Position numbers and translations under genes: made by a program. Shown here piece after piece: positions 1 to 4,633 of a stretch of 5,754 nt of DNA (position 1 is the first letter of the stretch; each line of letters begins with the position of its first letter). The notes beneath the pieces were generated by a model. The model saw only the letters and a list, made by a program, of their open reading frames with translations, did no database searches and was not told the DNA's origin. This DNA comes from Lachnospiraceae bacterium (GTDB lineage: Bacteria > Bacillota_A > Clostridia > Lachnospirales > Lachnospiraceae), in the NCBI GenBank assembly GCA_009774655.1, contig VSOD01000276.1, forward strand, positions 1 to 5,754. Reading direction: 5' to 3'.

Positions 1-67
1 ACCCAAATTTCATTATGCTTTATTTTTTCAACCTGTTTCCTTCGCATTTTCACATTTAACTTAATGA

Positions 68-331
68 CATTGGTTCAGGAATATATTGATCCTGCTGCTT
101 GCCTTGTTTATTGCCTGGTTTGCGGATAACAGCAAAGCGAATCTGTTGCTGGACAGTGAATTTGAATTGCGCAGACAGGTTTTTGACAGTAACAATAAGG
201 TAATCACTATATCTTCCAGTCGTGGCTGTCCATATGGATGCAGTTTTTGTTCTGCAACAAATTTCAAGGCGCAAGCACGAGAAAAGTATCAACAAGTATA
301 TCAAGAGTTTATCTCCAGTAATCGGATTTGA
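68..331 (+). pseudogene. Radical SAM protein remnant (iron-sulfur cluster motif only)
   Basis: The reading frame opens after a stop at 65-67 and ends with TGA at 329-331. The only possible start I see is a TTG at 86, with no convincing ribosome site. From that TTG it would encode 81 residues. The diagnostic segment is residues 46-55, RGCPYGCSFC, which gives C48, C52 and C55 in the CxxxCxxC arrangement that binds the 4Fe-4S cluster in radical SAM enzymes. The preceding VITISSS strand matches the first beta strand of that fold. Radical SAM enzymes normally exceed 250 residues, and nothing of the rest of the barrel or of a B12-binding or SPASM domain is visible downstream. I read it as a decayed fragment of a larger enzyme. 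A short unrelated frame follows at 328-420, starting TTG and ending TAA, which I do not recognise. The specific reaction cannot be named. Confidence 0.6.
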
Positions 332-444
332 AGCAGGATGCTTTCTACTGTCCTAAAGTATTGAATGAAGTACAGTATATAGAAAGGCAGCCGGATCAGA
401 TCAGCAAGGGCCGTGTATAATGGCATGACAATAACCTTACCACC

Positions 445-675
445 TCACATCCGGGCTTCAAACTCTGTCAGATCAGACGCAGATGCTGCACACCTGAGCC
501 ATCTGCTCAGAACATCCAGATCCGTCTCCTGCCTGACCTGTTGAACAATCCTGGACGGAATCTTTCCAAGCTCTGCCAATAACTCAAGGACAGCTTCTGT
601 TTTCCCCTCTATTCGGCCTTCTTCCCGTCCTTCCTTTTTTCCTTCCTGCCTGATTTTGTCCGCTATCTCGCACAT
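445..675 (-). CDS. Putative internally translated Rpn short form (RpnS-like C-terminal protein, 76 aa)
   Basis: The codon for M216 of the Rpn gene (plus 673-675) is preceded by AAAGGAG (reverse complement of plus 684-690) with an 8-nt spacer, a near-ideal Shine-Dalgarno for Firmicutes. Initiation here, in the same frame, gives a 76-residue protein: MCEIADKIRQ, then four EGxx repeats (short-form residues 11-26), then a variable tail ending TEFEARM. In E. coli, the short C-terminal domains of Rpn proteins are translated separately from the same genes, dimerise through a helix with four-residue repeats, and block the toxic full-length nuclease. The position at the start of the repeat helix and the small size match that arrangement. 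The AAA GGA G codons also encode K211-G212-V213, so the ribosome site could be coincidental. No separate internal promoter was identified. The sequence supports the start; the antitoxin role is inference. Confidence 0.5.
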   Translation of the reverse strand: MCEIADKIRQEGKKEGREEGRIEGKTEAVLELLAELGKIPSRIVQQVRQETDLDVLSRWLRCAASASDLTEFEARM

Positions 676-1320
676 AATGTCTACTCCTTTCTTCTGCACC
701 TTATAAAAGTTAACACGCTCCACAATTCGTGGAAACACCTCCGTATGATAGAACGGATCCGATTTTTTTAAATACCGCAATAATTCGTTGATTTTCTTGG
801 ATCCTGTCGTATACTTCAGATTAAAGTATTTCTCACATACCCCATTGTCCAATTCCACTGCTGCAGCTGCCTTACCCTCTGCCGTTCTTTTGATCTGATA
901 AAATCCTTTCCTGCCGCCAATAAAATCACCTTTGGTAATATACAGAATCGTCACATACGGCAACTCTTGATAATCTTTCCCTTTATCCAGTATACTCATA
1001 TCAATACAGGATGTATAATATCTGGTTCTCCGAAGCGGAGATTTTTCTTTATACATCTGCAGTTCTACGTTGATCAGACTCCCGTTTACCGCCTCTGCCA
1101 AAATGTCAAGCTGCGCGGAATGACGCTCCAGATTCCTGATCGTATACTGCGTCTTCACATCCTTAAGTCTCAGGTCAGGATTCTGCATCAGAATCTGACA
1201 CAATTCCTGGCAGGCTGCCAGATCCTCAAATACTTTTCCGGCAAACAGATCGCTTGTCAGGTTAAATGCCTGTATCTTCTCACGTTTCTGCTCATATGTT
1301 TCCGGCACTTCCCGTCCCAT
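445..1320 (-). CDS. Rpn family recombination-promoting nuclease / putative transposase (PD-(D/E)XK, PDDEXK_2), full-length form
   Basis: A complete 291-residue protein of the Rpn/PDDEXK_2 family (long annotated 'putative transposase'). Known members are DNA endonucleases: they promote recA-independent recombination, and some act as toxic anti-phage proteins. The N-terminal part has the family hallmarks: DLFAGKVFED at 24-33, then the PD-(D/E)XK-type core with D72 (LDIL) and E86-x-Q88 (NVELQ), the Q replacing the usual lysine as is common here. KSPLRRTRYY at 93-102 and the PYVTILYITKGDF strand at 121-133 also fit. The C-terminal third (from about 215) is a charged helix with four EGxx repeats at 226-241 and a variable tail. 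The start is supported by GGGAGG (plus 1327-1332), 6 nt upstream of the ATG. The gene diverges from the XRE gene across 477 bp. I see no terminator after its TGA. An internal start at M216 is described separately. Family assignment is firm; nuclease or defence activity is inferred. Confidence 0.9.
   Translation of the reverse strand: MGREVPETYEQKREKIQAFNLTSDLFAGKVFEDLAACQELCQILMQNPDLRLKDVKTQYTIRNLERHSAQLDILAEAVNGSLINVELQMYKEKSPLRRTRYYTSCIDMSILDKGKDYQELPYVTILYITKGDFIGGRKGFYQIKRTAEGKAAAAVELDNGVCEKYFNLKYTTGSKKINELLRYLKKSDPFYHTEVFPRIVERVNFYKVQKKGVDIMCEIADKIRQEGKKEGREEGRIEGKTEAVLELLAELGKIPSRIVQQVRQETDLDVLSRWLRCAASASDLTEFEARM
598..645 (-). repeat. Four 12-bp units encoding EGxx tetrapeptides in the Rpn C-terminal helix
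   Basis: Read on the minus strand, the units encode EGKK, EGRE, EGRI and EGKT (residues 226-241). Each begins with a Glu-Gly codon pair (GAA GGA, GAA GGA, GAA GGC, GAG GGG), followed by two mostly charged residues. The DNA units have diverged at third positions and in the last two codons, so this is an old repeat rather than a fresh slippage tract. In characterised Rpn proteins, four-residue repeats in the dimerisation helix vary in copy number between strains. Confidence 0.8.
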
Positions 1321-1386
1321 TGTAAACCTCCCTTATCAATTTAATACAGGAATCCGTTACAATAAGTGGATAAAAGTAAAACCTCT

Positions 1387-1416
1387 ATTACAACAGTCCT
1401 GCTAAACAAATGTGAA
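1387..1416 (-). promoter_or_regulatory. Candidate sigma-A promoter for the Rpn gene
   Basis: On the minus strand, TTCACA (plus 1411-1416) and TGTAAT (plus 1387-1392) are separated by 18 bp. Each hexamer matches the sigma-A consensus at five of six positions. Transcription would begin near 1380, leaving a leader of about 60 nt that contains the GGGAGG ribosome site. No other hexamer pair as good was found between here and the start codon. Confidence 0.4.
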
Positions 1417-1528
1417 TCTTCGGCAGAACTGCCTGACCACGCTGATAACGCACTGAAACACGGATTATGAAGTGTATGCTTCACATACCTTACGCTATAT
1501 AATATGCGTATATAAGAATCAAGATTTG

Positions 1529-1556
1529 TTTTGATAAAAGGAGTATATCATATAAT
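1529..1556 (+). promoter_or_regulatory. Possible secondary upstream promoter toward the XRE gene
   Basis: A perfect TATAAT at 1551-1556 is preceded by TTTTGA at 1529-1534 (16-bp spacer), a poor -35; TTGTTT at 1526-1531 would give 19 bp. If active, it would start near 1563 and yield a leader of about 235 nt covering the micro-ORFs and the purine-rich ribosome-site-like run at 1640-1650. The region is AT-rich, so a chance TATAAT is likely. Confidence 0.25.
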
Positions 1557-1657
1557 AGATCCGTGTGCAACAGGTTTAACAAATAAATGCAAACGGTTTT
1601 TCGTTATATGCTGCCAGGTAGCTTACCAGGTCAGGATTTAAGGAGAGGAGAGATTTC

Positions 1658-1686
1658 TTGAAATGCAGCGGGCCGTATGTTATAGT
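1658..1686 (+). promoter_or_regulatory. Predicted sigma-A promoter of the XRE regulator (extended -10)
   Basis: TTGAAA at 1658-1663 and TATAGT at 1681-1686 are separated by exactly 17 bp, and TG at 1678-1679 provides an extended -10 (TGnTATAGT). Predicted transcription starts near 1693, about 105 nt before the ATG. The -35 and spacer resemble the promoter at 4553-4581 (TTGAAAT-N8-CCGTATG in both). The sequence around the -10 and start point resembles that before the ABC gene. Confidence 0.6.
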
Positions 1687-1701
1687 AAACGGCATAACAA
1701 A
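1680..1701 (+). promoter_or_regulatory. Operator-like element, copy 1 (at the XRE promoter)
   Basis: This 22-bp element begins one base before the -10 hexamer and extends past the predicted start point. It begins TTATAGTA and ends CATAACAAA, and matches a second copy at 2771-2792 at 19 of 22 positions. Both copies contain the dyad TTAT-N10-ATAA (here 1680-1683 and 1694-1697; GTTAT/ATAAC if extended by one base). A further inverted repeat, TAACA-AAC-TGTTA (1695-1707), overlaps this copy only. A binding site at this position would normally block transcription, which would suit autoregulation by the downstream XRE protein. That role is inferred. Confidence 0.45.
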
Positions 1702-1797
1702 CTGTTACTTATGAATTCCTGCCAAATCTATACAGGGAAGCTTTTGCAGAGCCGGCAGCGAAATTTTTAATGAAGTTTACTGTTAGGAAGGTATATC

Positions 1798-2712
1798 ATG
1801 CGACATAATTCATTAGGTGAGATCATTCGTTCTCTCAGGAAAAAGGCGTGCCTGTCTCAGGAGGAACTGGCTGACGGTATCTGTTCGCCTGTTTCCATAT
1901 CCCGGATCGAGAACGGGGCGCAGATGCCGTCCGGCACGGTGCTGGAGGCGCTTTTGGCCAGGCTTGGCACAAGTACTTATCAAATCTGTGATATTTATTA
2001 CAGAAGCGAAAAGCAGCAGGCTTTTGAGCAGGAGGCAGAGATGGTAGGCCGGGCTGTGGCGGCGGGAAAGATGGATGAGGCGAAGGAACGCCTTGTATAT
2101 CTTGCCGGCAGTACAGGGACAGACAGCCTCAATATGCAGTACTTTCTTATGCTGGATGCGTCTGTGAAACTGGCCGAGGGAGCGGAGCCGGAAAAGACTC
2201 TGTCCATACTGCATCAGGCGCTGGCGCAGACGAAATCGTCGTTTGACCCGGAGGATTTCCGAGGTGTGCTGCTGTCGGTGCGGGAAGCAAATATTCTGAA
2301 TATCATGGCAGCGGCTCTTTTTCGATGCGGCAGACCGCAGGAAGCAATCCGTCTGGGAGAGGAATTGATGTCCTCTTTGAAACGGCATAAAAGCGGTCTG
2401 CAGGAATATCAGATCATCAAGATCAATCTGGCCTTTAACCTGGCGCAATGTCTGGAAAAGGAGGGCCGGTACAGCGAAGCATTTATCTATATCCAGATGG
2501 CGGAGGAACTAAGTCTTAACGGTTTTGAACAGGCGCTTTTGCCGGAAATAGAATTTGGCAAAGCAAAATTGTATCATCTGCTGGGAGACGACGGGGCATG
2601 TGAGGCAATCATAAGGGCGATCGTACCCTATATGGAGCTTGTCCGCAAGACAGAGTTCGCCGGAATTGTGCGAAGCTATGCGCAAAAGGAACTTGGAATC
2701 ACGGAAATATAA
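1798..2712 (+). CDS. XRE-family transcriptional regulator with TPR-like C-terminal body (possible RRNPP-type)
   Basis: A 304-residue cytoplasmic DNA-binding protein. Residues 6-57 form a canonical XRE helix-turn-helix: LGEIIRSLRKKACLSQEELA, then ICSPVSISRIENGAQMPS with the typical SxSRIENG recognition helix, then VLEALLARLG. From about 75 to 295 the protein is all-helical, with short helix pairs resembling tetratricopeptide repeats (for example FRCGRPQEAIRLGEEL at 175-190 and CLEKEGRYSEAFIYIQMAEEL at 218-238). This domain order and length match the Rgg/PlcR-like (RRNPP) regulators, whose TPR body usually senses a short peptide; other XRE-TPR proteins have no known ligand. The ATG at 1798 has AGGAAGG (1785-1791) 6 nt upstream. 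The gene lies 147 bp before a co-directional exporter whose promoter shares an element with its own, suggesting it controls itself and the exporter. Family is confident; ligand and targets are not known. Confidence 0.88.
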   Translation: MRHNSLGEIIRSLRKKACLSQEELADGICSPVSISRIENGAQMPSGTVLEALLARLGTSTYQICDIYYRSEKQQAFEQEAEMVGRAVAAGKMDEAKERLVYLAGSTGTDSLNMQYFLMLDASVKLAEGAEPEKTLSILHQALAQTKSSFDPEDFRGVLLSVREANILNIMAAALFRCGRPQEAIRLGEELMSSLKRHKSGLQEYQIIKINLAFNLAQCLEKEGRYSEAFIYIQMAEELSLNGFEQALLPEIEFGKAKLYHLLGDDGACEAIIRAIVPYMELVRKTEFAGIVRSYAQKELGITEI

Positions 2713-2734
2713 CAGATCATGTAAGTTTTTCTTT

Positions 2735-2757
2735 AACATACGCCGTTATGGTTTTTT
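2735..2757 (+). terminator. Weak candidate terminator after the XRE gene
   Basis: CATAC (2737-2741) pairs with GT-T-ATG (2745-2750, one bulged T) around a GCC loop and is followed by G and six T residues (2752-2757). The stem is short and AT-rich, so termination would be partial at best. It lies just upstream of the predicted ABC promoter and would make the two genes semi-independent units. Confidence 0.3.
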
Positions 2758-2777
2758 CTGCACAGTATATTTATAGT
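2749..2777 (+). promoter_or_regulatory. Candidate promoter of the ABC transporter, good -10 and poor -35
   Basis: TATAGT at 2772-2777 is identical to the -10 of the XRE promoter. At 17 bp upstream the -35 position reads TGGTTT (2749-2754), a poor match. The start would be near 2784, with a leader of about 75 nt. A good -10 with a bad -35 is typical of promoters that need an activator, so control by the neighbouring regulator is plausible. This is inferred from sequence alone. Confidence 0.4.
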
Positions 2778-2792
2778 AGAGGACATAACAAA
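2771..2792 (+). promoter_or_regulatory. Operator-like element, copy 2 (at the ABC promoter)
   Basis: Second copy of the 22-bp element at 1680-1701. It also begins TTATAGTA and ends CATAACAAA, differing only at its positions 9, 11 and 13. The dyad TTAT-N10-ATAA is retained (2771-2774 and 2785-2788). It occupies the same place relative to the -10 as copy 1, from one base before the hexamer to beyond the start point. Confidence 0.45.
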
Positions 2793-2859
2793 TCGCTGGT
2801 TTCGCTTTCGGTCAAAGCCATATAAGGAAGCGGGACAACAGCAGAAAGGCGGTCTGAGT

Positions 2860-4530
2860 ATGCAGGCGTATGTTTTTTATCAAAATAAAATCCGGGTGGC
2901 AATCTTCATGGCAGTTCAGACAATGCGGATCATAGGGACGGTCGGCGTCGCTGTTTTGATCAATCTTCTGATCGATGCGGTTTCCGCAGCTGTCGCAGCA
3001 CAAAACGTAGCTCCTTTGATGAATTGTATGCTGGTCTGCTGCCTGTACGCGTTTACGTTGGGCGCAGTCATTTTCCTTTCGGAGCGTTTGAAGGCGGCAA
3101 ATATCAAACACATTATGCTGCGGATACGAGGGGGCATCATGCGAGGCGTCCTGGAGAAAGACCTGTCAGACTATCAGCAGAAAAATAGTGCGGAATATAT
3201 CGCATTTTTCAGCCAGAATCTGTCAGACTTTGAAGAAAACTATTTACAAAATCTGGTCTCCATCTACGATTCCTTTACGGGCATGGTCATAGCAGTATTT
3301 CTTTTGTTCTACATCAATCCGTTTATTGCCGTTATTTCGATTGCAGCTATGTCAATTCCAGGCCTGATCCCGAAAATTTTTGGGAAAAAGCTGGGCATTT
3401 TGCAGGAAGACATGATGCGGAATACGGAGGGATATCACGCGAAGATCAAGGACATATTCAGCGGCTATGAAATCATCAGGGCTTATCGGGCAGAGAAACA
3501 GATGGAGGAACTTCATCATGACAGTTCCGTATTACTGGAAAACAGTAAGGCACGGACGGCGGATACGATGGCATGCCTGCATGCCCTTGCCAATATGGCT
3601 TCCATTGCGGTGCAGTTTCTGATCATGTCACTGGCCGGGATATTTGCCGTAAGGGGATCGATCACGATCGGCAGTATCATTGCGGTAACACAGCTTACCG
3701 GGCAGGTCATTTCTCCGGCGTTTCAGTTGTCTGCAAAAATCAGTCAGTTAAAAGGGGTCAGACCGGTCTGCGAACAGATGGAAGCAAATCTGCTGCCTGC
3801 GGACGCAGGTGAGTTGAAAGCGGACCTGCCGGAAATGGAACGGACACTGACGCTTGAGGATGTTTCTTTTGCATATGATAATGCAGTGGTGATAGACCAT
3901 GTCAGCCTGCAGTTTGAACGCGGCAGGAAATATGCCGTAGTGGGCAGGAGCGGAAGCGGAAAAAGCACACTGTTAAAGCTGCTGGCCGGATATTACGACA
4001 GTTATGCGGGCAGGATTGTTACGGACGGAGAAAGTGACAGGAAGACAGGAGCCGCGTGGATCCATCAGGAAGTGTTTCTGTTTGATGATACGATCCGGAA
4101 TAATATCACTTTATACAAACCATATGATGAAGATGAGATCAAAAGGGCCTGCCATCTGGCCGGGCTGGATGATGTGCTCGGCCGCCTGCCCGCCGGATTG
4201 GACACAGAGGCGGCGGAAAACGGCTCTCGTTTTTCCGGCGGCGAGAGGCAGCGGATCGCGGTGGCAAGAGCCATATTACACAGAAAGAATCTTTTTTTGC
4301 TGGATGAAGCGACCTCTGCCTTGGACAGCGAGACTACGGAATTTGTAGAAGACAGTATCCTTTCTCTGGAAAATGTCACCTGCATAGCGGTCACACACAA
4401 ACTTACGCCGGAATCTTTGAGAAAGTATGATGAGATATTGGTGATGGAACATGGAAAAATCGTGGAGCAGGGCAGTTTCGATCAATTGACCGCTGTGTCC
4501 GGCACATTTGCAGCACTTTACTCCCGTTAA
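2860..4530 (+). CDS. ABC transporter, fused permease and ATP-binding protein (exporter half-transporter)
   Basis: A 556-residue type IV-fold ABC exporter half, expected to work as a dimer in the cytoplasmic membrane. The permease part has about six hydrophobic segments (roughly 13-38, 52-74, 132-152, 154-174, 240-264 and 268-290). The ATPase domain follows from about 328: A-loop Y339, Walker A GRSGSGKST at 362-370 (K368), Q-loop Q403, signature FSGGE at 458-462, Walker B LFLLDE at 478-483 with catalytic E483, D-loop SALD at 486-489, and H-loop H513. All catalytic residues are present, so it should be active. It is slightly shorter than the usual 570-600 residues because the region before the first membrane segment is only about 12 residues. 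The ATG at 2860 has AAAGGCGG (2845-2852) 7 nt upstream, and no ATG, GTG or TTG occurs in frame between the XRE gene's end and this ATG. No peptidase domain is visible. Substrate unknown; peptide, lipid or drug are all possible. Confidence 0.93.
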   Translation: MQAYVFYQNKIRVAIFMAVQTMRIIGTVGVAVLINLLIDAVSAAVAAQNVAPLMNCMLVCCLYAFTLGAVIFLSERLKAANIKHIMLRIRGGIMRGVLEKDLSDYQQKNSAEYIAFFSQNLSDFEENYLQNLVSIYDSFTGMVIAVFLLFYINPFIAVISIAAMSIPGLIPKIFGKKLGILQEDMMRNTEGYHAKIKDIFSGYEIIRAYRAEKQMEELHHDSSVLLENSKARTADTMACLHALANMASIAVQFLIMSLAGIFAVRGSITIGSIIAVTQLTGQVISPAFQLSAKISQLKGVRPVCEQMEANLLPADAGELKADLPEMERTLTLEDVSFAYDNAVVIDHVSLQFERGRKYAVVGRSGSGKSTLLKLLAGYYDSYAGRIVTDGESDRKTGAAWIHQEVFLFDDTIRNNITLYKPYDEDEIKRACHLAGLDDVLGRLPAGLDTEAAENGSRFSGGERQRIAVARAILHRKNLFLLDEATSALDSETTEFVEDSILSLENVTCIAVTHKLTPESLRKYDEILVMEHGKIVEQGSFDQLTAVSGTFAALYSR

Positions 4531-4552
4531 TGCTGTCCGCCCGAATGCTTCC

Positions 4553-4581
4553 TTGAAATCCGCCTGACCGTATGCTAGGAT
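4553..4581 (+). promoter_or_regulatory. Predicted sigma-A promoter of the AAA-like ATPase gene (extended -10)
   Basis: TTGAAA at 4553-4558 and TAGGAT at 4576-4581 are separated by 17 bp, with TG at 4573-4574 giving an extended -10. The start would be near 4588, leaving a leader of about 46 nt. A start there would place the AAAGGAG at 4582-4588 outside or at the very end of the message, so translation should use the GAGAGGA site at 4617-4623 and the ATG at 4634. The promoter shares TTGAAAT-N8-CCGTATG with the XRE promoter at identical spacing. Confidence 0.55.
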
Positions 4582-4633
4582 AAAGGAGTGGAACAGGATG
4601 CATGAGAGTGTGAAGCGAGAGGAATGACGGGAC

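Larger units (their letters stand above)
1321..1797. other. Divergent intergenic region between the Rpn gene and the XRE regulator
   Basis: This 477-bp gap has no long reading frame. From left to right it holds the minus-strand leader and promoter of the Rpn gene; an AT-rich stretch around 1490-1556 with two perfect TATAAT hexamers (1498-1503 and 1551-1556); a direct repeat of CCAGGT at 1614-1619 and 1626-1631; a purine run AAGGAGAGGAG at 1640-1650; the main regulator promoter at 1658-1686; and the operator-like element at 1680-1701. Small frames at 1587-1661, 1658-1714 and 1663-1770 overlap this signal cluster and are discussed as a finding. No tRNA, CRISPR or insertion-sequence end is apparent. 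Confidence 0.7.

Noticed and set aside
967..1344. Plus-strand frame (125 codons) opposite the Rpn gene
   Set aside because: It is the shadow of the Rpn coding frame. The Rpn gene has its motifs and ribosome site; this frame has neither.
1422..1433. Inverted repeat GGCAG-AA-CTGCC
   Set aside because: A two-base centre cannot form a stable hairpin, and no second copy was found. It could be an isolated operator but nothing supports that.
1742..1768. Possible attenuator hairpin before the XRE gene (TTTTGC and GCGAAA arms, then five T residues)
   Set aside because: Six-pair stem with a wobble and a ten-base loop; too weak to call, though its place in the leader is noted.
1543..1799. 9-base match GTATATCAT after ribosome-site-like purines at 1543-1551 and 1791-1799
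   Set aside because: Short and AT-rich. The first copy lacks a start codon at useful distance, so a duplicated start region is not supported.
1813..2448. Long minus-strand frame (211 codons) opposite the XRE gene
   Set aside because: It lies wholly antisense to a gene with a clear HTH domain and ribosome site. Its translation is rich in Arg, His, Cys and Gln with no recognisable domain.
2748..2825. 25-residue frame between the XRE and ABC genes, sharing YSxxHNK with the frame at 1663-1770
   Set aside because: No ribosome site precedes its ATG. The similarity is explained by the shared DNA element, and all three differences are nonsynonymous.
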